Origin: Ooceraea biroi
Taxonomy: Eukaryota; Arthropoda; Insecta; Hymenoptera; Formicidae
Length of the DNA: 64,000 nucleotides
NCBI RefSeq assembly: GCF_003672135.1
Contig: NC_039515.1
Coordinates: 5,704,001 to 5,768,000, forward strand
Reading direction: 5' to 3'
Shown here piece after piece: positions 32,986-45,700 of this stretch. Position 1 is the stretch's first letter. Each line of letters starts with the position of its first letter. The position numbers were made by a program, and so were the translations under genes. The notes beneath the pieces are model-generated. The model saw nothing but the letters and a program-made list of their open reading frames with translations. It had not been told where the DNA came from and did not search any database.

Positions 32986-34674
32986 TGTAATTGTGCGTAA
33001 TTTAATTTAATTTTAAGTTACCGTAACGGTCGCAATGATTTTCCTGATGTAAATTAAGATTCATTTTTAATCAGAGAAATAATTCGATATGTCAATAAAA
33101 ATGTCACATGTATGTATGTCTTGTCTTGAATATTCTGTTACAATTTTTCAATTGATTAATTAGTAGATGATGTTATATTTGTTAATGCGTAGAATATCCT
33201 GCAACTTGGAATAGCGTGACTCGTAGTGACAGGCTGTATGAATGTCAAGACGAAGAAATGTTGCTCACAATCGGTCTTATCCGTCTTCTCGCACGAGGAT
33301 GGCAATCGCAGAGGTCGGGTTTCTTATATTCTTAGCGAAGAGCACAAGCTGTAATGCACGTAGCAATCAAGCGTGTACTTTATGCACGTGCTACAGTTTT
33401 CTGCATAATTCATATGCAGCAGTGATTGCAAAACTTGGCTGAACAATTTACATAAAAAATTCAGTACCGTGGTGAGACTAACACGACGTTAACCACATAA
33501 TTTATACCCAACGCGGCTTGTCTTACTTCACTTGAAGACCGAAAAGGTTCATAATTTATAATGCAATTAAAAATTATCCATCATTATTATTCCCTCGCAG
33601 AAAGAAAAGAATGTTTGAGATAACTATCACAAGTCTCAAGTCTAGAAATTCCTAAAAGAAAACAAACCTACGTAATATCTTGAATAAACTCGTAAGCCTC
33701 TTTTTCGTTAATAATCCTAATCTATTTTTTGTTTATACTATACTTGGAGCACGTGTCGCATAAATGCCGGAGGAGAAGAGAAGAGGGAAATCTCCCTCCG
33801 AACTCGACAGTAAACTGGAGCCTTGACATTTTCTTCAAATATCGAGGAGGGAGCCGCCTTGAAGGTAGAAGGTGGACGTCGAGTGGTCTCTACCTCGTTC
33901 TTGCGATGGTGTGTGGCCAATGTCTGGGATTACGTCACGGAAATACTGATGATGATACTCACCGAATATCTCACGTGTCATAAGGCCAATAGTTCCGTGT
34001 GTTGCAACGTAGAACACATTAGAGTCGATACTCGAATCAGGAATTTTGGTAGCGACAGCATTATGAATGTCTCGCAGAATCATGCATAATTCGCAAGTTC
34101 ATCCATCCACAGAGATGAACCGATACGTCCGATTATCGCGGCATCATTGTTACTTGAATGATTTTAGCGCTAGAAACATTAGTCGTCCGTTTAATGACAG
34201 TCGATGACTACTGAATGAGTACGTTGCGAGAATTGTCCGACGATGAAAGGTTCTTATACTACTTCGCTTTGACTGTTCGCTGTGCGCTTCCTCTTTACTT
34301 TTCTCCCTAATGCTTATATAATAAGTCAGATCGCTGAGAAAAGCGTTATGTCATGTTAGACACCCTCAGAAAGGATTTCTGATAACAAGACGAAAAATAT
34401 TCTTGACTAATTTAATCGTATTACAAGTATAAAAAATATGAAAATAAAACAATTTTTAATTTAAATCAGTAATTTCTATTCTTCTCTCTCGAATTAAATA
34501 ACATTGTCTTACTGTCTCGAGACAAGAGTAACATGTACAAATTTATGCTTATATATTCTCGTATGTAGAATAATTTGATATTAGCGCCACTTTATAGTAG
34601 GCTTTCGCGATGTCGACGCATCATTTTCTCACAGTCGCTCGTCGACTCGGCGCTCTGCGTCCTTTATTCCGATA
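32986..34674. other. Intergenic, no gene seen
   Basis: AT-rich sequence with no supported exon. Short frames near 33240 and 33730-34090 do not resemble known proteins. Confidence 0.4.
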
Positions 34675-34939
34675 AAACGGCCAATATTTATGTGTTGCGA
34701 TCGAAAATCGGGAAAGTGTTTCTGTTATTTACAATGAATAAGTGCAATACTCTACAAGAAATATTAAAAGATATGGAAATGTAAGTAAGTATATACAATA
34801 TACTTACTTGAGAAATAAGATTCGAGATAAGACATTTCTATATCTTTTAATATTTCTTGTAGAGTGTTGCACTTATTCATTGTAAATAACAGAAACACTT
34901 TCCCGATTTTCGATTGCAACACATAAATATTGGCCGTTT
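34675..34939. repeat. Long near-perfect hairpin, 108-bp arms
   Basis: Arms 34675-34782 and 34832-34939 are reverse complements at 105 of 108 positions. All three mismatches would be G:U pairs in a plus-strand RNA. The loop holds a smaller perfect inverted repeat, AAGTAAGTATA and TATACTTACTT. No protein frame explains it. Confidence 0.9.
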
Positions 34940-37493
34940 TGTGCAGATTCTACAAATTCTCTTACAAGAATAGAATAAGATGTCTTTTAGATCTGACAAT
35001 ATTCTTAAATCAAGAATATTTTGAACTTGCTACAAATTTGTATCTAAATCCTTCTGAGAAAATTAATAAGATAGCGCCAAGATTATTTTAATCTAGATTA
35101 TCGAATTTTCTATTCAAGATTAAAATATGCTTCTTTTCAATAATAAATATGATTGTCGCTATAGCGATCTTATTTTATGATAGATTAAAGAGTAATAGCA
35201 TTAAGTCCAGAAATCTTTTCTGTGGGTGGATATTTTCGAATATCTTCGGAAATCGTGTGGTTATTCAATGCAGGAAATGTGTTCAGAACACGTGTCCAGA
35301 GAATAAATAAAAATTCGTGCGGTTATAAAATTTATGGGAATTTACGAGATTTTGAGAAAGTATGAGAGATGGTAGAGAGGATAACGATTATGCAACTCTG
35401 TTTGGTTAGAGTGAAAATAATGGTTTATATTGATGACAACGAGAGGGTTGGATAACGATATTCCACGCACCTCGATTGCGCCTCGATTGGCAGAAGCAGG
35501 AGACATCAAATAACATCGCAGCCGGTGCTTTAGCTTTTGAATAATCACTTTTATTTTTGATCCTTATCAATATTAAACAACGTATATAGTTACGTAAGGG
35601 TATATATATTACATGGAAAATTCTGTCCTTCTCGTGCGCATATATCTTCCCGAGATACCTCGAGTGCCCTCCACCCGACCGTCCCGAGAGAAAAAAAAGT
35701 ATATCGTCGAGTACATACATCACTCACACCCTTATGCTCTCTCTCTCTCTCTCTCTTTCTCTCTCCCACTCTCGCTCTCTTTCTCTCTGCTTCCGTTGAG
35801 GACAAGAGATCAATTTTTTACTTTCCTATGCCTGGATATTTCCTCGTGGTATCATTGCGGATGTTCGGAAAATGCTCTTGCATTTCCGCTTCCAGAAACG
35901 TACGTAGGTGTCCTCCACCCTCCTTATCCGATCGCGATCTCGGATTTTCTCGCGTCCGCGTGAGCGCGATCGATCGGCGACGCAGGAACGATGCACTCTT
36001 GTACTCGAATCGATCCGTTTCGCGGAGTCTCACGTTTTACATAAGCGAAACGTAAAATATGCGACGTGCCTTATAGCTCCACGCTTCTGTGCTTTACTTA
36101 TGTAGGAGACAAAAGTTGCTACCGATTAATTTAATTACCACTAGTACAATCCACAGTCCCGTATACTCGCCATTGCAACTCGAGGACAAAAATTCTCTTC
36201 CTTCATCTCTGATTGCTTATTATATCGCGTTCCAATGGAGAAAAACAATTAATTGTTAAGAATTAAAATTATATATTATAAAAAGCTAGAAAGCACAATT
36301 TATTATATTAATCTGCCGTTCAATTGAGAAAAGACTCGACTCGACGCAAAAGCAACTCTTCTGTCACTTGATATTCAATAATATTCACGTCGCCTTTCGC
36401 TTTACGGAGACGCGTGTCTCGAATTAGACAATCTCGTCATTTTCCTTCATTGGCGCGATACTCTTTCATGTGTCGTAGCTTTAATACTTTCAATTTATGT
36501 TCATCTAAATTATCAAGAAATTCCGCAGCAGATCACTGCGAGTTCGAGGTACACGTGACACGAGATCTGGTAATTTTGCTATAATATGCTTTATCAAATT
36601 AAACTTGTACGTCGTTCATACGTCTCGCAGAAACGTTCGAGAGACATTCTGAGCCTTTGGTTTGTTAATTCCTCGAGAGAATTGCTTATAGTTTCTCGAC
36701 TTGCACGACGTTTCGAGTTTCGAGTCGCTTCAAAGTCTCTCTTTCGTCTCTGAATAACATCAAAGATTCTTCTCTCGCGTCTTCTCGACTTAACTTAAAC
36801 TCTGCTCTACAGTTTGTACGTCGACCGGCGTTGTCATCCTGCGCGATAGGCCATTTCCTGCTTCCTATCTAAGAATTCGAAGGACTAACTAAAAGAGCAA
36901 AGAGAGTAAAATGCCGCGTTCCTGTCGGTCTCGTCGCTCCTTTCGTTGATCTCGCACTCGTAATCCAACTTCCTTCTTCTCAGGATACATGATCTCTGAG
37001 AGCATCGTGATCCCAAGAAATTCCACACTCACGCGCGCACACATACACACAACGTCGCTCGTATAGCTGTAGCATACTTGAATCGACGAGCTGAAGAGTA
37101 TGAAGGAGCTATGCCGTTTCATTATCGATTAATTGAGAAACATTCGGAGAAAAAGATTAACTTTGCAGCTTAATTAGTAGTACGTCTCTTACGAAATCGC
37201 TGATTCAATTTGTTCGCCACGACATTAAGATTCACGACGATCAACTATTCGCGTTTCGATCAGGAAACCAACTCGCGTCACTGATCAAGGACATCATTAT
37301 CATCAACGAGATCGAATCGATCTTTCTTTTCACGACAGCGCGACATAACTTCTTCTTCACTCGCTTTGCTCTAGCAGTCTTGGTGCAGTTTCTCGCCCGT
37401 TTCGAAGAAGGGATGTCTACGTCTCGTCTAACGTCTGGAGAGATGTGTACAGGCACTGTTCTTTCACAGAATAAACTCCCGTATATGTATGTA
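34940..37493. other. Intergenic, no gene seen; CT-rich microsatellite
   Basis: A TC-rich simple repeat runs from about 35737 to 35790. No supported exon. The region could include a long 3' untranslated part of the transporter gene, but nothing seen shows this. Confidence 0.4.
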
Positions 37494-37980
37494 TTAGGTG
37501 TATGCAGAAGGTTTAGTCTTCTTCTTCAGCGCTCCGGTATTATTTAAACTTCAAATAAATTCTCGCTTTTTTACGTTTTTGGTGAGTTGGCATCAAAGAT
37601 TGTAAAACGTCATACATCATGATTTAACGATAAACATAACTTCGAAAAATAATTGTAAACGCGATGAGCAATGTATGCTTTTCGTATTCGACAGATCATT
37701 TTAGATTTGAGCTGGAAAATTTGTCCGCGTCACACAGCGTATTCACCCACCTTGGCGCCTTCAGATTACCACTTATTTTAATTGATGCAGTACTTTTTAA
37801 CTGGATAGTATTTTTATATGGCTGAGATACGAAAAAAAGTTTTTTGCAAAGAACTTTAGAGTTTCTTTGCCTGAAAAATTATAAAAAACTAGGACAAATT
37901 TTTCGATCGCTGTATTGTATTTCATACGCACCTAAAGCAAAGACATGCAGAAAATGATTAAAAGTTTTGCATACATCTAA
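37494..37980 (+). mobile_element. Mariner-derived MITE, copy 3, with coding remnant
   Basis: The ends TTAGGTGTATGCAGAAGGTTTAGTC and TTAAAAGTTTTGCATACATCTAA mark it. Near 37737-37775 it encodes HTAYSPTLAPSDYHL, the mariner third catalytic motif, followed by MQYF and broken C-terminal sequence. This copy reveals that the six-copy MITE family derives from a mariner-type element. Confidence 0.8.
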
Positions 37981-40900
37981 TACTTGCGGATATCTAAAGT
38001 CTTGTAAACCTGATTACTCGAAAATCGCGAGAATTGAAAATTACGTCACCGTGGATGAAAAACGCTGACGCGTCCAATTTCATCGTCCTTTGTTCACGCT
38101 GATTAGATATTCTCAAAATTGCTCAGAAATGCTTCTTAATTCGCAATATATTAACGGCAAATTTGTGGTCTTTCGAGTGGTTCCGAGGAGATGTTCTTAT
38201 AAGAAATTCATAAGATAAATTGTAGGAGTCAAATTTTCACGATGGTATCACGGTGACGTAGACTCAGTGCAATTAAAGACGCTCCTTAAGATATCCGCGG
38301 CATTGTTACAGGAATAAAGGATCAACATGAAAAGAAAAGGAACATATGCATTGCGAATTACATCGCAAACGCGAGATTCGCGTCTCCGCTCCAGAATCTG
38401 GTAGAATCAGACTGGATCTGATTCAAAGTCGACTGTCCTCATTTAACGAAAGTCTAATTGGACGCAACGTCTTTGCCACAGTCTTTGAGTATTATCAAGT
38501 ATTCCTGATAGTTGAGTTGTAATCTTATCCGGAGATAAACATTTAAATAGCCCATTCAAAAAGTCTCGGATAAATTTAGGAACGAACAGCAAGAGAGAAT
38601 GTACGCTCCTCTTCAGAGTCTTCAGAGAATCGACTTGGAATCGAGCTCAAAATCCCGAGCAGAGACGCGAAGCTTGCAGCCACCCCCTATACGTATGTAT
38701 ATATATCACCGTCACGTATTTAAAAAATCGAACAATCTCGTGTATAGAAAGTATCTTACGTATATCGGAACGTCGTTAATCAACGTACATAAGTACGTTG
38801 CGACTAACTATCACGCGACGTTCCGCGACTTTCCCGCAAGATACGTGACTGATATGTGAAAAGATCACTGATCGATATGTAGAGAATAAAACAGCGAGAC
38901 GCGACCTGCTCGACCTGCCCCTGTAGCGTGTCGAGTATCTCCCCTTTTGATCCTCGAATCTATTTTACGCCCGAAACGTACGAAACGATGAGCGACGCTC
39001 AACCGACGCCGTTAGAGATCTACAATTTCGATCACAAAGAGTATATGTATACATATATAAATGTGTATATGTATATATATTTTTTTCTTTTTCCCTCGCG
39101 AGATAATCGGAGCGTTTCCGGTGCGGCAAAACGAAACGCGCGGGAGGGAAACGAGGGCGAACGATCGAATCTGATCTATCGTGTGCGATCTTGTGCATGC
39201 AATAGGATATAACAACAATTTTCGATTATAAAAAAAATGTTACTTAGCGACAGAAACATATCGCAAACGTTAAATCTTTATTTGCCTGGCGAAATAATTT
39301 CTTTCTATCGTTTGCATTCATTTCTCTCAATCACTACGTAATATCTCGCTCTGATAATTATCGATTGATTGATCATTATTAAATCTAATATTTTATCGAC
39401 CATAATCTAATCCATACCGCAACTCTCAGAGATGTGACTTGGTCGCTCGATTAAAACTTTATTCCAGAACGATATCAATCATCGCGCGTGCTCGCAACAA
39501 CGAGCAATTATTCGATCACTTAACGATTCAATTTTCCAATTTATCAGGAATCGAGAATAGCAGCAACAATTTATCCCCAATCGTTTCCTCACGATATCAG
39601 AGAAGTGACCGTTCGCACCGCGATCCCTCCTGCTGTCATCATCACCTCGCTATCAAATTTAGTCTACGTGAGAAAGGGACACGGGGTGTCGGACGACTCG
39701 AGAGCCGCGGGGCGATTTCCGCACACGGCCGGACGACGCGTCCTAACGAAGTGGTAAAGTGGCGGAGCAGCTGGACGAAAGTAAATACAGACACGAGAAG
39801 AAATGCAGTTTCGCGAAAGCGATCAACAGGCGGCCGTCGTACCCGCCAACGGACTCGCCCGCGCGAGCGGCCGGCGACGCCGCCGACGCTCTTCTGGAAG
39901 ATGCACGATCGAATGCTGAATAGTATGCGCGACGCGTGTCTCCGTTGCGAGCTGGGTCCGGTTTCTCTAGCAATTCACTACAAGAAAGATCGAAATAAGC
40001 GCAAGTTCAACGTTGCTTCTAGCTCAAGTTCAGGATGAAGATTCAGACAACAATCCGGGTTCGGACAATGCCTTTGTCTTCGAGCTCGAGTCACGCGCAG
40101 GCATACATGCTTCACCGCTGCGATGAATTCCTGACGGCCGATTGTTTCGCAATATCGCGGGTCGATAGGCACCTCCGACTTTCCGCAGTGCGCGCGTTTT
40201 CCTGGAGACCAGATCGGTGATTTATCATACTTGGCGCGTGAATTGCCTCTTGCAAGGATCACCAATTCGATGACACGAGTGCGAGTCAAAGGCCGTGAAC
40301 GGCGAGGGATGCAAATGCTTAACGGATGGAGAACGATCGCACAGCTTACACGATGTATCACGTAGTTTGGTACCATCACTGTCTGGAGTTAATTAAAGCA
40401 CCCCTCTCGTGGTGTAAATAAATAATCGCGCACGCAGTTACGCATTCGCTCGGGTCGGAGACACGGGCACGCATCTTCCCGACCTTAATTCTCGGGAGTA
40501 TCGAAGGCTATCCTCGATTCATCGCGCGGAACACACTAGCGGACAGAGAAGCACAACGGACTTGTGCATGTACGTACGGAGAAACGGTTTGTCTTGAAAC
40601 ACCGAAGATATGTACACGAAAATGAAATCTTATCTCGCCTCGTCCTCCCCCGCAGCCGGCTGATCACTCCCGAGAGGAACGGACGCATCGAGAGGTGATC
40701 GGGATGGATTCGTTCACGCTAGAGAGAGAAAGAGAGACGCGTTAAAGGGTCTCTTCAGCTCATGAAAAGAATCGACTTTCAAGGTTCCTCTGTTCTATCC
40801 CTTTAACTTTTTTGGAATTAATTTTGATCTCACAACGACTGGGAGGCTTGTTTTCCAAGAATGAAATGAATAGTGCTAAAGACACGTAATAGTAGAGCTG

Positions 40901-42389
40901 AAATTATTTGTCAATTTAAATTCGATAAATTAAAACAATTCCCGTTGATTCTTTTGGATACGTCCGTTTCCCTGTTTCTCTCACCACGAGCCGTCCTCGG
41001 ATCCAGCCAATCATGGGAGCGAGCTCCGATCCTTTGTCTGTCGGGGGACGACGCGCGCTTAAATCCTAGACAATTTATACAAATTGTGTGTAAATTAATA
41101 ATCAAAGAATTTACTCGAGGTAAGACGTATGTAAGTATTGTAGTAAGCTTAGGTATACGATTATGATATGTTAGACTAAACTTCCTTTTTTCTCTCTCTC
41201 TTCTTCGGGAAAGACTAAAGTTAGGCAAGATGACATTTCTTTTTTTTCATTAAATTTCTCTTCTATACGGACTCGCTCACGGACACGCTCTCTTCTTCGT
41301 TAATCTCTCTCAGGCACACCATCTCCCGTCTTCTCCCGCTTTATCCCGTTTAGCCCTTTTCCACCATCTTTCTCTCACACTTGGTGCTCTTCGCTCACCC
41401 TTTCATACCGACGACACTGTCATTCCGGTCTCGCACTCGTTTCCCATTCATGGACTAGCGACAAATTTGAACTTATATTAGCAGTTAGAACGCTCTCTTG
41501 GAAAACACAAGTTTCGCCTTACGCTATTAATGTTAATGGTCTCTTCATCTTTCTCCCTGTTTCCTCTCCCCTTGTTCTATCCCTTCCGTCAATCCGCTTC
41601 TCCTCCATGCATCCATCGTCATCCCTTTAGCGCCTCTCTCCTTCAACTCCTCGTTCCATTCCCTTTCTCATCCACTCAGCTCGTCATCAACTGTTTGTTT
41701 GTCAGCGATCTCGTCAACGACGGTACTATACAACTAGGATAATAAATATTGCCGCAAAATTATTTGCTACATTCGTCCCAAGTAGTAGTCAACAAGTTTG
41801 ATCCCCGGAGAACGCGAACCCCGCGCACCACCTCTTTTATGATGCTACTTTCGAACGAACGACCGAGCATCTTAACGGCGCTTTCGGAACGACCGATCTG
41901 TTCCGATCTACTTGCGCAAACCCGTGAAAATAAACGCGAAATGCAGCCGAAAGTGAGAAGCGCGCGCGATAAACTCGCTCAAAGAACCAAATGTCGAGCA
42001 TCGATAGGAGCGCGATTACAAAAATATTGGCGCGGGCTTTGGCGCATCTATGCAAGCAACGCGAAACCGTCAGAGGTGCCCGAGCCTTCTCCGATCTCAC
42101 TTTTCGGATCGACCGATCCGCTAGATCAGGACTAGCAAGAAATTCCCGAGAAATTCTTAAGGTGCTGCGTTAAGCGGCTCCGATCGTCCGCTCGCGGTCC
42201 AAAAGGGGCTACAATCCCCAAGGCCCGAGCCGAGAATCATCGCGGTCTCCGAAGGATCCGGTTTCACCGATGATCATCATCCGTCCGCGGCCGCTGTGCC
42301 GTCCACAGAGGCGCTGCAGTTAGTTAATATCTCTATTCGTGTTTTATGTATACATTAATATTCTCGCTCGATGCCGCGCGCGGCGCTCC
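37981..42389. other. Intergenic or 3' untranslated sequence, no gene seen
   Basis: A frame of about 200 codons at 39439-40038 is rich in Arg and Ser, has no recognisable motif and no splice support. No repeat family recognised elsewhere in the window falls here. Confidence 0.4.
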
Positions 42390-42778
42390 TCAATCGTCCC
42401 AGGTAGGGAAGCTCTCCTGAGCGACGAACAGGTTCTTGGACGTCGTTGATGCGGTCTGGTTGCCGCTCGCAGTTGCCGACGCTTGCCTGGGATGCTGCTG
42501 TTGCTGGTGACCGCCGACGCTGAAGTGCTGATTAGGCGTGCCACCGAAGTTCGTACTGCCAAATACTGGCTGGCCGAACGCGTCCAACTGCTGGCCCTCG
42601 TAAATGCTGCGGTCCGGCGTCGCATGTTGCTTCTGCTGGGCCTGCTGTCGCTGGTGGTCGGTCACGGTCAGCTCGATGTTACCCGCCGTACCACCCACGA
42701 TCACGTCGTCCACGTTCTCCGACCCGTTCTCCTCCAGGCTACTGTGTTTGATGCCGTAGTTGAAGTACACGATGAAAC
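42390..42778 (-). CDS. CAT transporter exon J, last exon
   Basis: The acceptor is CTCCGCGTCAG. It reads GFIVYFNYGIKHSSLEENG, the end of the last membrane segment, then a Gln/Thr/Ser-rich cytosolic tail ending ESFPTWDD and TGA at 42390-42392. Confidence 0.93.
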
Positions 42779-45700
42779 CTGACGCGGAGATGAAAACGCC
42801 AAAAATTTAAATACCTTATCTATTTCAAAAAGATGTAAATAATGAGGGGGGCTTGATTGCTCGCTTGAAGGATAGAATTGTATGGGAAAAGATGCCCAGT
42901 AAGCAAACTGTCAGCAGTATGTCGACAGATTGGCAGCAGATTCAATCGGAATAATGCAACAGATCCGGTACCATCTGTGTCCGCATTAAGATTGTGTTCT
43001 GCCAGCAGATCCTGCTAACATGATCTGACAGCAGATTGGCGACAGAAACCGAGCAGAGCCTGCCGACATAACCTGGCAGCAGATTCGGAGCAGAAATCGA
43101 GCAAGCTCTGCGAAAAAGTGCCGTAGTAGTACAAATTTATTGGAGCAATATTGGTTAACAATATAAATCTAATTTTTTATGTGGGGTATGAATTAATTTC
43201 TTATATTGGTCCACTATTGTAAAGTAATCTGTTTTTTTAATCAATACTTAAGGAGGTATTCTAGTGTAGCATGTCAGAAAAATCGAATTTTTTTGGCATA
43301 TTTTGCAAGTGTATGGTATGGAAAATATGTCTGCGAGAAGATTTAGCCCGATTCGCAAAATTAACAAAGTAATAGCACCTAATAGAAAATAACCTCTGGC
43401 GCGCGCTCGGCGGTTGGACCGCGCGGCACACAACAAAGCATTGTGTTAGTATTTTAGATAGGATCGGAAGATCGTTATTCTTTGAAGGTCGTACATTTGA
43501 ATTGGAGCCTTTGTATAGTACAGGTTATATAGTACAATGAATCCCTAAATTCATTGATTTGGACTTTTGCTCCAAAACATCTCCATGCTGGCGCGAAAGT
43601 TGTTGAAATAGCAACATTCTTGGCAGTTATAATTTTCAATAAAGGATTTATGCCAATTTTCAAACTTATGAACGTGATGGGAGTTAGTATTGGTCAGCAA
43701 GCGGTGATGTACGCAAACTCCCGGAACGAAGCTCGTATCACCCGCTCGGAGCGGCGCTCCACTAACTTCTCTCGAGATCAGAGAATGAATCGCAGGGAAG
43801 AGAGATCAGCTCTGCAGGACTTCTACGAACAAGAGGAATGTCCCCTGTATGGCCCTGGACTAGCCGATTGATCGTAAGTAACATTATCTCTATGTAATCA
43901 GTATGAAAAACTTTAAACGTGTTTTTCTCGAAACCACGTTTTTCAAATTGGTTCCCATGATATCTCAAAAACCAGTTAATCAATTGACTCAGGCTTTTGC
44001 ACACATCTTCAGTATATGTGTGGCTATAGCCCCTACCACAATCAAGTCGAAATATTGTTTTTTGGAATTTCTACAGCCCTTCAATGGTGAAAAAAATGGC
44101 ACAAATCGAAACTTAATTTTCTCAATGAAGTCATGTTTTAAATTTTCAACATTTTTTTTTCATTCTGGTACCTGCTATAGCCACACTCATACTAATTAAG
44201 AATCTCTTTGGTTGTTTTGTTTCAGATGAACAGAACAGCTGAAATCATGGGAACCATGGACCAACTTCTTTTTTCATGTTCTTATTTAATATCATGTGCA
44301 GCGCTTATTTATAGTTATTGTCTACTACAAAAATTTGGAAACATACACCAAATATGTATGAATAAGCAGGGAAAACCCTGCCTCAAAAAACCTTATACTT
44401 TTTTCCAAAAAATTCACCAAAATAGCATACAAATTCCGCTTTTACACTAGAATACCCCCTTAATTTGATTAAATGGGCAAATTTAATGCCTTCAGATTGC
44501 TTGCGGCGTGTGTGGACGTTGTCCATGAGAACCTCGGTGCCGCAAGTGCAAAAATTCTTCGAAAAATTAATATTATTATGTCAAGACGCGTATATTAATA
44601 ACTTATATAACTGTCAGGCTAAATCTTAACGTCGAGTAAGAACTCAACATGTTCACCACCTAGCGGTGCGGAGCGAAAACGCATATTCCTAGTCGTGTAA
44701 ATTTGAATAGTGTCAAAAGCTGCAGATCCTGTTCGGTTTCTGCCGCCAATCTGCCGCCAGGTTATGTCGGCAGGCTCTGTTCAGTTTCTGCCGCCAATCT
44801 GCTGTCAGATCATGTTATAAGCAGGATCTGCTGGCAGAACACAAGCTTAATGCGGACACAGATGGTACCGGATCTGTTGCATTATTCTGCTTCATATCTG
44901 CTGCCAATCTGTCGGCATACTGCTGACAGTGTGCTTACTGGGTGGATTTTGTACCCAATCTGTGGCCTCTCTGCTCACATATTTTGTCGAACAGATTTTG
45001 CCAATGTCTGTTCTTCGCAGGTTTGGCTGACTAGGTGTTGATGTGATTAAATTATTTGTAGCTTGTCTTAGCTTGTAATCTTGATCTCGCGATGTGTGTG
45101 TGTGTTTTCGTGTAAAATTGCTTTGTATTTTACATGCAAGTCATGATGTAAATATGTACCGATAATCATCCAGACCGTGAATCTGACCAGAGTGAGGATG
45201 CTGAGCTTGAAGATGAGATAGATATTGACGGTAACGGCAATCGCGGGGACGAAGGGTAAGCCTGGAGTCATGAACATTATTGAAGTATTCCTGCAACAGT
45301 TGGTGTTTTCGTTAGTACATTCAACTATCGCACGTTTAAACAGACATTTCGTGATTCACGAAAAATTATGCGAGCGGGATTACAGTATCCTACCTATTTT
45401 GCGGTTTTCTACTAATGGCGAGAAGCACACCGATTATAGCAAAGAGAAAGAGGAAGAGTAATATCGTTGTGAACGTCCCCATGTTACCTGAAAAAATCGT
45501 TACGGGATTTAAAAAAATATTTCCATAGTTATTCACGAGATCCAGCAAGTGTGCTTTTCAAAAGCTTAAAATAAGTTTTTTTAATGTACATATCATTTCA
45601 GAAAATTATCATTTACATTTTCGAATTAAAATACAATCCATAAAAATAAATATTTGATGACATGCTTATGAGAAACTATGCTTATAAATATCAAAGCAGT

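Larger units (their letters stand above)
42895..44942. mobile_element. Long-TIR element of about 2 kb with CCCAGTAAGCA ends
   Basis: The left arm (42895-43125) and right arm (about 44710-44942) are inverted repeats of about 230 bp, from CCCAGTAAGCAAACTGTCAG to its complement ending CTTACTGGG. The arms carry many CAGCAGAT and TGCCGACAT-like submotifs. A TTAA-flanked element (43248-44463) is nested in the middle. The element lies in the last intron of the transporter gene. The target duplication is not clear. Confidence 0.8.

Noticed and set aside
35730..35800. CT-rich tract as a regulatory GAGA site cluster
   Set aside because: It is a plain TC microsatellite with no gene start nearby to support a promoter role.
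39439..40038. A 199-codon plus-strand frame in the gene-poor region
   Set aside because: It has biased Arg/Ser composition, no motif and no flanking splice sites. It may be chance or part of an untranslated region.
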